This document shows, piece by piece, positions 10,496 to 21,894 of a stretch of DNA of 64,000 nt. A program made the translations under genes and the position numbers. Numbering within the stretch: position 1 is the first letter of the stretch; the number at the start of each line of letters is the position of its first letter. The notes beneath the pieces are model-generated. The model did no database searches. It saw nothing but the letters and a program-made list of their open reading frames with translations, and was not told the DNA's origin. Source of the stretch: Trifolium pratense (Eukaryota; Streptophyta; Magnoliopsida; Fabales; Fabaceae); assembly GCF_020283565.1 (NCBI RefSeq), contig NC_060060.1, forward strand, positions 40,610,001 through 40,674,000, in the 5' to 3' direction.

Positions 10496-11206
10496 TATTT
10501 TTGTATTTGAGTTTCATTGTTGTTATCTAACACGATTTTTTATTTTTTAAACTTCTATAGTGATATTTTGCTATGAATTGAACAATTTAGCTTTCTCATG
10601 TTACATTATATATAAAACTCATGTTTTTTTATTGACGTATCCATACCTTATTACTCCTATTTTGTTATGAATTGAACAATTTTGCTCTTATTATTTTTTA
10701 AATGTTGTATCTCATACTTGTACCTATGCATCTATGTCTTGGTTGATTGATTGTATGGGTCATGTGGCAGAAATTTTATGTCATGAATGTAGGTTGTGTG
10801 GCCTTGTGATTATTTGGGAGTCCCAACACAAACATTGAGTTGCATTTTTGGGATTGGCACCTGAAAGAACGAGCTTCCACCAATGCCGGGGGATCTGGAT
10901 CCTCCCTTACAAATACTCTATATCCTCTCTAAACTTCCATCTTACTTTTCATCATCCTCTCTATCAAACAGCTTTTGTCTTTTTGAGCATGTGAGGAAGG
11001 AGAGGATCCAAACTCGGAATAACATCATCATAGAATCTTGAAAAGACCATAGCATTCACCCTACTGTACACTTAACCTAGGTTGGTGATAGTAATGCAGG
11101 GTTTAATTACTCTACAGATCAAAAAATGATACTATAAATTAATCGGAATGATACCAAGATGAGTACAGTAAAGAAAACAAAAGACCTAGTAGAATATTAG
11201 CTTCCA
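10496..11206. other. Intergenic, 3' flank of the AP-5 zeta gene
   Basis: No gene or transposon end recognised. The part nearest 11206 must contain the 3' UTR of the minus-strand AP-5 zeta gene, but I cannot place its polyadenylation site. Confidence 0.4.
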
Positions 11207-14200
11207 TCATCTGTGGGAAAGGATATCCGAGAAAGAAAAATCATGAAAAGGTGGTCCTGTAACAAGAAAGTAATCGAAAAATAAGCAACACATTTTCACA
11301 AAAGGAATAAATAAATAGTAAAGATCCGCTTTATATCGAGCACCAAAATTTGGACTGGTACAAGTCAACCCACATGCAGGAAATATGAGAGCAAAAGCAT
11401 ATATGTGTGCAAGGGAGTCAGAAAATAAAATATAATTATCTTCTCCGCGTGTATTCTCAAATACGAGTGTGCAGAGATACATAAATAATGGAGAGGGAGC
11501 CAAATATCCTTCACCTTCTTGTTCACCTAGAATGTAAAATGGAATATGTGCGATCATCTTTGTTGCACCTTCACTCCAGTTTATGCTCCCAATTTTCTGT
11601 GTGGTACCTTGTGAAGGTCGTGAAGGCCCTAATATGGATGAACATATAGCAGGATCTTTCATCAAACCCAGGTAATCACAAGCACGCCTCCATACTCGCA
11701 TATCAGAAATTCGAGACCGAGCAACCTGAAAAGCAGATCCTTAATTAGAAAAATAAATGTGTTAATGTCCTTTAATGCTTTGCCCTTTAAAACAAATGAA
11801 GATACCTTGCCCAAAGATACACGTGCTCTAGGTAGTAATTCACGATGATGTGTAGCAAGCTTTGCAATGGCTGTCACAACAAAACACATAAGCCTAGACT
11901 GTGAGGACCTTCTGTAGGTATCCTTATCAGAACTAAGGGATACCTCCTGTGCCATGCCCAGACGACTTCCAAGTAAACAAAAAATAATTCATCAAGCAAT
12001 CACCCATTAAATATCTCAGAACTGGAAGAAGCAAGGTTTATGCAACATCATACCTTGAGGAAAGGTTTTCATACAGAAGTAGTTCTAAACTCTCAAAAAG
12101 TTCACGGGCTTCATCTTTGTGAGATCCACCCCCACCACCATGCTCTCCAATAGCCCAACATAATTGCAATGCCAATTCTGTCTAATGAAAATTCAATGAA
12201 TTTTCAATCCAAGATTGTTGCACCACTCACACATATAGTTGGAATATTTCTTGACTAACCTTGTCTGGGCTGTCATAAGCTTCTCCAAGTCTGCCCATTA
12301 TAGGTTTCTGCAATGAATTCTGGAGATATTAGATATAAAGTCTTTCATGAGCTTCTTAAGTTGAGGGCTGGTTCTTGACATGGTATGAGAGCTTATATAA
12401 CTAGATGATCAAGATCTGATCCTAGTTGTCCCCATTCTTGAAAAGATTGAATTTCAGAAGTTAGAGTATGCTTGTGCATTATCAATTCTTCAATCCCATA
12501 GGGATGTCATATCATGATGATTGATGAATGCTAAATATAAATTCATTAAATTAGCTTTTGCCTATCAATTTAAGCTTGTAGGAGAGTTGGCATAGCCTAA
12601 CAGCTTAAGTTTCTACGAGTTAGTTCTTAAAAAAGCCGTAGCATTATCAAACATAAAATGATCATATGCTATAAAATCGCAGCACAAAAATGACAGATGG
12701 AGCAGTTTTTCAAAATATAAAAAATGAATGCAACTAAAAATGGCATCAATTGGATGTATTAGCTGTGGCTCTTTAAAAAAATATTTTCACATTGTCACAT
12801 AGCCCAATATTTTAGTTCACAATCTTAATGATCTTACTATCTGTCTTCAGGTAGAACCATGCTGAATTGTTGATCATTAACTAAAAGTTGAACTATGTGT
12901 TAAATAAAAAATTAAAGCAGTATCTTGTCAGAAAGATACCTTTAAAAGGGCAATGAAGTTTGGGTAGCGCTGAAATGTGGCGAGTATAAACTCCAAAAGC
13001 CGCTTATGAACCTAAAAGCACAAGAGAACTTAGAATTCAAAGTAATGGGTATGAAACAACTTAAGGGTCCGTTTGGATTAGCTTACTTTTCAACTTATGC
13101 AATATAAATTAGGTTTTATGCTATTTTATAAGTTCTCACTAGTGAAAATTGTATTTTTATAAGCTATTTTATCGCAAACTAACTTATAATAATACATAAA
13201 AATTATTTATTTGAATAAGCTGTTTGAATAAGCTCAAAAATAAGCTAATCCAAACGGGCCCTAATTCAAACAACCAAGCCTTATCCCACTAAGTGGGGTC
13301 GGCTACATGGATCAAACGACACCATAATGTTCTATCATATACCATAATTCTATCCAACACATGAGTCTCTAAACAGCTTAATTCACAAGAAAAAAAAATT
13401 AAAAGTTGGAATTTATAACAATATCAAGTGAAGAAAAGGTAAAGGTGTCCCAAAAGTTACTGCCTTGAGGCGGAAAAAAATGCAACCTAACTAACGGAAG
13501 GCATTGACAATAGAAAAAGAAAAAGTTAATCAACATTTGTCTATTTTGCATTGACTTTCCACATACATAAACTACTCAAGCATAACAATGGCCCAATTAT
13601 GACAAGACATAACTGATACCTCATAAGAGAATATTTTGTCTGGAAATATTGTTGCAAATCTTGACAAAAGCAGGGGAACCAACGCACAGATCAAAGCTGA
13701 AAGTGTTTAAAAGAATGGAGAAAAAACTGTCAACAAAGCCAGTGATGAATATATCTCCACCAAAAAATTTCAAAATAATCCAATACTGCCAAGTCAAAAA
13801 AGCATATGTATTAACAAAACTTACAATCATTCACATCGCGCAATGCTATAGAAAAGTATACATCAAGCAGACGAGGTGTAAGGCGGAGTACTGCTTTCAG
13901 CCTATCAGAGTAAGGATTATTGACTGCAGCCTGTAATATTGTGGTCATCAATGGTGATGACCAGGGCCGTTCCTGACATAAAATAGAATTTAAACTTTAG
14001 TTTTTTGCCATTTATTTTATTTTTCAAAATGTTATGCAAAGAAGATTAAACTTCAAAGAATAAACTTTAAATATAAACTAATACTCCCTCCATTCCTTTT
14101 TAAGTGTCGTTTTAGCATAAAGCTCTCCAACAAAGATAGTGGATTGTTGGAGTTTTTTTTCTTCCTATTCTACTCTCATTTTGAAAAAAGGAATGTAGTT

Positions 14201-17200
14201 ATTGAGAAAGAATGAATTAATTTTATGGAAAATGTGAAGTAGGAGTTATTGAAAGAATAAGGGTATAATTGACAAATTGTAACTTTAAACTATCAAAACG
14301 ACAATTAAATAGGAACAAAAAAATTCTTCTAAAACGACATTTAAAAAGGAACGGAGGGAGTAACTATTAGGGATTTAATTTGAATTCAATATGTTGGATA
14401 GTGAACCATTTTAACCTGAATTTGGATAATGAGGATAATAAAAATAAGAAATTTCATGTGGATAATCAACCACGCTAACCGAATTCGTTTTTTAAATTTT
14501 AAAGAAAAGCCAAGCTAGATATGAGAGATGGGTGCTATGTAAATAAATGATGTATCTTAGCGTAAATTTGGAAGAAAAATTGGAGGGGGAAACATAAGGG
14601 GTAAAAATAACTTAAAGCAGCCAAAGCAATAAACCCAGAAACATAAGGGGAAAAAATCAATCAGAAAAATGTGGGGGACCAAAATTGAACAATTGCGATA
14701 CATTAGGGGCTAAAAGTGCAATTAAGCCTAGTATTTATTAGAGATAGACTTTTCATCAATCGTTTCGTGCTAAGTGACTATTGACATGAGGTAAACATGA
14801 TGGCTTAGAAAAAACTATGTAACACCTTGAACTTTGATTTTCAAAGTGAGAATCCAAACAAATTGAACTGAGGATGGTGAATAGCAAGATGAAAAGTAAA
14901 CATACAGCGATACCATCATTTTCATCCTTTAAGATCTCGAGGAACAAAGGATCAGACACGTCAATTGCACTGCTATCCTCAAATTCAGAATCTCCTCCAC
15001 CATCTTCTATAGTTGAACCAGTATATGCTTCATCCATAAGGGCAAGTAGCATCTAAAATAAATATAATTAAGTTCACTTATATTGTGCACAAATGCAACA
15101 GTGGCTAGACTTCACTCAAATTCAAAGCATCAAAGATAACCTTAGGAGCTGTATTTTTCTGAATTGAAGCAATGCTGCTTCCAATTAGTGGTCCAGAGCT
15201 TTTTTCAACCTTCTCCAATGCCACGACCAAAACTAAAAAAGATGGGCAGGAAGTGTTGAATTGATTGAGTTATGGTTAAGGGTGATAAGAAGAAAAAGGT
15301 TATCAATTTATTATAATATAATATCCTGAATTCCTAAATCTTTAACAAGTGGCATCCACAATAATATGAATCTGTTACTAACACATACTATGAGATGTTT
15401 TTCATATATTCAACCATATATTGATCTATTCTAGAAAATGAAAAAGTATACGAGACACAATGGTCGTATAACTTTCACTTACTAGGCAAGTCTAGTAAAG
15501 ATGGAAACAATGGAATAAATGACCCAGGTGACATCAATCCTGGAAAGGCTTTCAAAATTTGTTTCTCTAATCTGCAAGAGTAAATAAAAAATATTCAGGC
15601 AATATCCCTTATATATTAGGAACCTTCTAACAGCACAGTTTAACATAATGCAAATCCTTGAAATATTCATGTTTTGTTTCATTTCAGGCTCCTTTTTTGG
15701 TTCAGTGAAGATTCATGTTATGCAATAAAAAGGGAAAAACAAGACAAATGTTGGTATCAGGAATTTGGACCTTACACAAATGTCAAATACTAAACTTATT
15801 TCTAAAGCAAGCTGCCTCAGAATTAAGAAATTTTAGCTCCTAATAAATGGCAAGTGAAAAATGGTTCACGACTTCCAAGTACAAAAATTTAGTAAGCTAC
15901 AGAAACAAAATACTTTTCCGCGCTTTTCAGATCAAATTAATTAAGATGAATGAAATGAAATACGAAGATTTTGTCCTAAAAAAACATCAATAAAGAAACA
16001 TATCCAGTCCGTTAGTATATATGCAAGGGAAACCCTTTTAAAAGATATCACTTAACCACAAACTCTGCCTTCTGTACTTCTACCAAAACCAAGAAATTTA
16101 GCCCTAAATTTCAGTCCAAGGTCCTAGGACAACTTACATTCTCCAAAAGTGCCAAACAAGACTTCCACAAAGACACAACTACAGCACCGTGCAGTATCAA
16201 CTAAAGATAAAAAGAAATTATGATACCAAGAACCAATTATATTTGATTCCATTAAGCTGTGATAATAAAATTAAGAGAAATGATATTTGTACAATCACTT
16301 TTGGACAACTTTGGAGACAACTTTCTCTCTCATACTCTCATTGTGTTTTTACTCTCTCTCTCCTCCTCTCTTTTATTATTTTTGTCTCAAAAGATGATGA
16401 GAAAAAACTTTTGTCCCAAAAGTTGTCACAAAATTCGTTGTACAAATAACACTACTCTAAAATTAAATATATTCCTTTTTGAAAATCATGAACAGTTCAA
16501 CTTCAAATTTCTTGCAATAAGTAACTAAACAGACTTCCGTTTCAATATTTACCAACCTTGTAGGTTAGTTTCAAATTTTGTCATCCCTATTGATGATACT
16601 AATTATTTACACCTTTAAAGCATTAATCCTTGAAAAAAGGAAGGAAAAAAATTATAAAAAAAATAAGAAATGAAAAAAATAAAAAATACTTGTGCCTTTT
16701 AAGATTTGGAAGCACAAGGATAAAGCACGCGATCACCTATAGATTATGTTAACCGTTTCAGAATATGGCAGAAAAATTATTATTTTGGTTTCCTTTACCC
16801 CCATCCCCAAAATCAACCCAGGTAAAAATGCACATACCTTTCACCATTCCAAGCTATCAGCTTTAACAACAATGGAAAAAACTGCAAAAAGAACAAACAT
16901 AAATGAAATCAGATAGAAATGTGTTGTCATTATGATTCCCATATATCAAATGAGAGTCCTCAATAGAAGCAAAGCTTCTCATGGTCCCAGGTAAGCCATG
17001 TCCCACCGCCCACCCAAAAAATTTATGTCCCACCGGCCCACCCAAAAAATTTCATTCTTAATAGTATTGTGTGTGTGTGTGTGTTAGTGTGTGTGTATTA
17101 AGTTTTGCATTTCTAACACAAATGTTTAAGTTGGTCCAGCAGTAAAGCTGAGGTACAGCGCGTATTAGACCCTGAGTTCATGTCATGTAGCGAATATTTT

Positions 17201-19321
17201 GCCTTTATTTTTTGGACAGAGAAGTTCTCGAAAAATGTGAAGCACAAGACTCGAATCCTAGATGTGCAAAAGTAAACAGAAGCAACCATTGCGCCAACCA
17301 TGTATGATTATTTTTCTATGGATAGTAAAAACATACACTAAAGGTCTGTTTGTGAAGGGTTTTCTTGAAAGGTTTTGGAGGAGACGGCTAAGTCAATATT
17401 TTGTAAATATATTTTATATTTAAAAAAAATTCAAAAACAACATGAAAAATAATCATATAATACTTCAATTACACTTCAATGGTCACTCGAACTTACCAAT
17501 GATAAAAAGTATTCATAAAATATTGTCCAAAAAAAAAGTATTAATAAAATGGGAAAATATATATTTTCACACACTAAACAAATTGCTCCGCTTTGGGCTT
17601 TGGCTGGCCTTGGCTTCGGTGTTCCTTTCTCTGGGGTTCCTATTTTGCCCATAAAAAAATTTCAAGCACCACCACTTTCCTTAGTGTGGCCTTTATGTTT
17701 TATTTTTCTCCTCTTTTTTTTATTTAAATTCAAACAAGTGTCTATTCAGTTTCGTTTCCTACTTATCCATTAATATCAACATACCAAATTTAAAAGAAGT
17801 GGATCTCTCATTCTTGTTCAGCTCAGAATAGTTTATGCATCCGCCTTGAAGTTTACCCACAAAGCCCAAAGAGAGCTCTGATGCCAATTGGTAGAAAGTA
17901 GAAACTGTACATTATTGCTGGAAAATGGGTAAGAATTCCCCTTGATTAAAGAATAATGGCAGAGCTTTGTGGGTTTTGCCCACCTACTAATGCCAAAAGG
18001 CCCTACTTCTCTAAAATGCGACTTCCCATTACCTATCACTTTAATGCAAAAGTGTCTGTTTAAACAAAATATACTCGTTAATTATTAAATTTCCTTACTT
18101 TATTGCATGTTACAATCTTAATAATGGCCAGTGCAGAAGAGCATAGGTTATACCTGAGGCATTAAGTTAGGGAAGGCAGTTAAAATCCTCTTCTTGTTAA
18201 GAATGAGAAATTCAAGCATTGCTTCTGCAACGACAGGATCAGCAAACTCCCTGAAACAGGATACGAATAATTTAATAGAATGAGTTGTGATATTGGTTTT
18301 TTGGTGGTAACAAAAAGTATATAAGTGAGAGCAACAGACAACCTCAAATACGAGTCAGGGGAGGTAGGGGACAATGTCTTTCTTTGGGTGTGATTAGTAC
18401 AAGAGTACTTTGGGGGATAAACATTTCAGACATAAAATTCAAACCTCTCCTCTTAACGTCTGTTTTGGCTGGTCAGGAAAGATGCCGTAAGTTCTATTGG
18501 AATAACCTTTCACTTGATTTTAGTGGTAAACAGTATCCTGATTGAGACTGAATAGGTTAAGTTTTCCAGATTCTCTCATGCCCAACAAATAATCAAGACT
18601 CCCTGACCTGTGGCTAACCCTTTGAGTTTTTACAAGCAAGATTGACAAGTGTATCACATATTCAGAATAATATATTCCTGTAAACTTTCCATCCTTAATT
18701 ATAAGCAAAAGTTACTTTTTAGATTCATTGAATAACTAGTGAATCTGAACTATATTATAGTTCAGATTCACTAGTTATTCAATGAATCTAAAAAGTAACT
18801 TTTGCTTATAATTAAGGATGGAGGGAGTAATCCTTGAACCTTTAATTTTAAACATGAAATGAAACACATACCAGCCACACATTAGAGTCCCCAAAACTAT
18901 TATGGTAGCCCCTTCACACCCCACTCCTTTCCTTTCTCTCCATTTTCAGTAGCATTGTTATTCATAAAGGATTGGCTAGACTGATTTTTCAAATTACAAA
19001 TGTTAGTGGGAGAGTTGAAATCACAACCCCTTATCTCTCAAACTCCAACTCTTATGTTTCTCCTCTCAAATCAAAATCATCAAACTACTTTACCACAGAG
19101 CACAATAAAACAAGCATTACTAGATCAGAATATGAACTTAAAACAACTATTTAATGACTACACACAGAATATTATGGTCTCTTCAGTGAGAAAGTTGGTT
19201 GAAACTCCTTTTTTTAATCTTAGTTTCGTACATTGCCGTTGAGATTAAATTTAAGTAAAATAAAAATAAAATTCAATAATCAATGTAATATTGAAATTGG
19301 AATGGTCATAACTTTCATCAC

Positions 19322-19382
<61 letters not shown>

Positions 19383-19920
19383 ATATTACCTGCTCAAGCA
19401 GGAACGAAAAAATGTCCTGAGACTAGGATCAGCATCATGAAGAACAACCTCCCCAAAGTCCAGGTAAAACTGAAGAATCGCCTGCAAATCAAATAACAAA
19501 ACACTGAATTGAATTGAATACAAAGCAAATTTAAGGATGAAATTTCTATACAGAAAGGGAAAACAAATCATACGAGTAAAAGAAGACCATTGGAGGTTTG
19601 AGATTGAGAAAGAGAAGCCACAGCACGCTGAAAAATCTTATTAATCTGCGGATAAACCCTAGCTACCAAATCTTCGTTGTTCTCAGCCTTGCATAATTCA
19701 TGAAGCTTCTTGATCTAATCATAACAATAACAACAATAGTAATAAACAATCGTATTCATATATATAAAAGAGAGAAAGAAATAGATAGAAAAATATGTTG
19801 AAATTGTACGGATTGAAGAAGAGATGGATCGGAAGCAGGATCGTTGGCGATGTTGGAATCTCTGGCACTGATAGATAGCGTTCGGAGGTGAAAATCCCAA
19901 CCTGCGTCTCGCTCCGACAT
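11207..19920 (-). CDS. AP5Z1: AP-5 complex subunit zeta-1 (KIAA0415/SPG48 family)
   Basis: Sixteen coding exons on the minus strand join in frame to 568 codons: 19920-19810, 19714-19574, 19481-19390, 18250-18154, 16881-16838, 15571-15483, 15232-15141, 15052-14906, 13972-13825, 13696-13620, 13011-12940, 12307-12260, 12181-12054, 11965-11806, 11725-11515, 11256-11207. Every junction has GT/AG. The product starts MSERDAGWDFHLRTLS and is a helical-repeat protein with LWAIGEHGG-like and FHDFSFSDI segments. I recognise it as the plant zeta subunit of AP-5 (Arabidopsis At3g15160, from memory), an endosomal adaptor acting without clathrin. It is shorter than human AP5Z1 (about 800 residues), as I recall for plants. 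An in-frame TTG upstream extends the frame, but the ATG at 19920 is the first methionine. Exon boundaries are by eye. Confidence 0.82.
13062..13264. mobile_element. Tourist/PIF-Harbinger-like MITE in an AP5Z1 intron
   Basis: A 197-bp element (13065-13261) opens GGGTCCGTTTGGATTAGCTT and closes with the complement of a near-identical sequence (AAGCTAATCCAAACGGGCCC). It is flanked by TAA at 13062-13064 and 13262-13264, the 3-bp duplication typical of PIF/Harbinger elements. It lies in the intron between the exons ending 13620 and starting 13011. Confidence 0.85.
14082..14362. mobile_element. Stowaway-like MITE in an AP5Z1 intron
   Basis: A 277-bp element (14084-14360) starts CTCCCTCCATTCCTTTTTAA and ends with the complement (TTAAAAAGGAACGGAGGGAG). 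TA lies at each flank (14082-14083, 14361-14362). Internal sequence is non-coding. It sits in the intron between the exons ending 14906 and starting 13972. Confidence 0.85.
17105..17300. repeat. tRNA-like/SINE-like repeat in an AP5Z1 intron
   Basis: Contains GTTGGTCCAGCAGTAAAGCT and, 110 bases on, GACTCGAATCCTAGATG and AACCATTGCGCCAACCATG. These resemble degenerate polymerase-III promoter boxes and the ends of legume short interspersed repeats. A (GT)n run precedes it at 17069-17096. No clean tail or target duplication was found. Confidence 0.35.
18689..18827. mobile_element. Perfect 133-bp palindromic MITE in an AP5Z1 intron
   Basis: Bases 18689-18754 and 18756-18821 are exact reverse complements, 66 bases each around a single central T at 18755. 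The right arm continues AGGGAG then TA, the Stowaway-type CTCCCT terminus; the left copy of that terminus is missing. A diverged relative sits at 33007-33139. It lies in the intron between exons 3 and 4 of the AP-5 zeta gene, so the pre-mRNA would carry a perfect 66-bp hairpin. Confidence 0.85.
19328..19383. repeat. (CT)n(CA)n compound microsatellite
   Basis: About 30 bases of CT repeat run directly into about 24 bases of CA repeat, just inside the third intron of the AP-5 zeta gene and 6 bases from the end of its third exon. Read on the transcribed strand this becomes (TG)n(AG)n immediately after the donor site. Confidence 0.95.
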
Positions 19921-20142
19921 TCTGAGAAGAAAATTATGTGAAAATTGAGATCGATTTGAAGTGTGGCGATCTAAGAAGCGACGCTGAGTGGAAGAAACGG
20001 TGATGAGAGGAGCGAGCAATTAGTTCTTCTTTGACGGATGAAAATGGTTACTCTCGGAATGGGACGGTAACAGTTACGAGCCAAGTGTCAGCAAAACGAC
20101 GTCGTATTTCCCCGTACTCTTCCAAAGTCCACGACAATACCA

Positions 20143-21042
20143 TATGGGCCCGTTTGGTGCGCAGGATAAGAGACACGATAGGATAACTGTATCATATCCT
20201 GCCGCAATCCAGTGTTTGATGATACAACAGGATATGATAAGTTAATCCTGAAGCTTATCCTATCCTGTCTCTCTAGTTATAATTCTTATCCTGAATTTGA
20301 GCTGGGTTACCAGCAGGATAGGATAAGAAAAAAAAAATTACTGGTTTATTTTATAAAATATATTTTAAAATACATAAAATAAAATTAATAAAATATAAAT
20401 AATTAATTTTTAAATATATATGTGATTTTTCACAGGGGTAATTTTGTAATTTATATATTTTAAAAAATCAAAATTTTACTAAAATTACAATATTTTAAAG
20501 TAAAATGATTATTAAAAAATTGACAAATAGGGATATTAATTTAAATTTTATAAAAAATTAAATATAATTCTTTTGCAATAGTAGTTTTATTATTTACGTA
20601 TGAGATATATCATATATTTATTTGGCTTATCTAACATGTATATATTATTGAGTTATTTATTTGATCACGATTCATATAAAAAATTAAACTTGATTATTTT
20701 CTCATGATTTTTATTTTAAATTATATAAAGTTATTTGATTACTTATTTATATTTTTTATTTATAAAATTCAAAGTATTACAAAATAATTTTAAAAAAATA
20801 ACAATTGTTTTACAAGAGTAATTTTGTCAATTAAATATGTTATATATCTTATCATATTATTATGAGCAAGTATGTATTAAAAACAAAATATAATAGTTAT
20901 CATGTTTGTTATCCTGTGTGCACCAAACACAGGATATGATAACTGAGTATAACTGTTATCCTGCTCTTATCCTATCCTATCCTTATCCTGTTTTATATCC
21001 TATCATGTCACTATGCTATCCTGCGCACCAAACGAGCCCTAT
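20143..21042. mobile_element. 894-bp non-autonomous TIR element upstream of AP5Z1
   Basis: The left end is GGGCCCGTTTGGTGCGCAGG and the right end is the complement (CCTGCGCACCAAACGAGCCC), spanning 20146-21039. TAT lies at both flanks. The subterminal 150 bases at each end are dense in AGGATA/TATCCT motifs; the centre is very AT-rich and non-coding. The ends resemble PIF/Harbinger MITEs (GGGxCCGTTTGG), although TAT is not the usual TWA target. It starts only 226 bases before the AP-5 zeta start codon. Confidence 0.75.
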
Positions 21043-21360
21043 AAGCTTGGCTATGTGCATCGTATTCTCTTGGCTCCGGTTATTCTCTCATTTTAACTAG
21101 TAATTTCTCCCACAAATAAATAGAGAAGAAAAAAAAAATGTTAGAAAATATCTATGGTTTTTTTTTTTGAATAGCAAACAGTTTATTAACCAACAATCAA
21201 GGCACAAGAAGGGCCAAGAGAGGGGAAGGAAAATAAATACAAGTATTAGATGTGGTCATCTAATTCTAACAAGAGAACAAACACCACCCCCACCTAAACA
21301 GAGAGGAAAAAACACCCATCCCAAAAAGCTAAACTTCAGAACACCTACACCTTAGGATCA

Positions 21361-21894
21361 TCAACTATTCATACAAATGCCCGGCTCCAAGCACCATTCA
21401 TAGAAGAGGCAAGGGAAAATCTTCAACCGCTCCAAACTCCATTTCCACGAAGTAACTTTCACCTCTTCTATAATTTCACAAGGTTTCACCTCAAGATTAT
21501 TAAAAACCATATTGTTCCTTGCTCTCCAAATAGCCCAAAGGACCGAGTGCCACACCAACCGAAACCCTTGCCTAGTTTTCTTCGTCGAGGCCGCTTCTTC
21601 AAAACACGCAAAAAGATGGAAAAAATTTGGGGGCATCACAATCACCACTCCTAACCACTTAAAAATCGCGTACCACACCGAATGAGCCACTTTACAATGA
21701 AGGAATAAATGACTCGACGATTCCGGAGAAACATTGCACCAAACACAATTACCTCCCAAAATATTTTGAATAATTCCCCTCAAAAGAAGATTATCTTTTG
21801 TCGGGACCCGGTCGTGTAGAAGTTGCCAAGAAAAAGCAATAACCTTTGACGGCGCCGGACTATTCCAAATATCACTAAAAATCCTTGATTCCAA
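21361..21894 (-). pseudogene. LINE ORF2 C-terminus (zf-RVT zinc-binding region), frameshifted
   Basis: This 177-codon frame overlaps the end of the RT frame by 20 bases in another phase. It contains FSWQLLHDRVPTKDNL, CVWCNVSPESSSHLFLHCKV and WAIWRARNN. These match the zf-RVT cysteine/histidine region (CxxC...SSxHLFLHC) and the conserved WRARNNxVF tail of plant LINE ORF2 proteins. Continuity of homology across the frame change shows one original protein, now interrupted. Confidence 0.88.

Noticed and set aside
19756..20019. N-terminal extension of the AP-5 zeta protein
   Set aside because: The extended frame opens with TTG, not ATG; the ATG at 19920 is the first methionine and gives the expected start.
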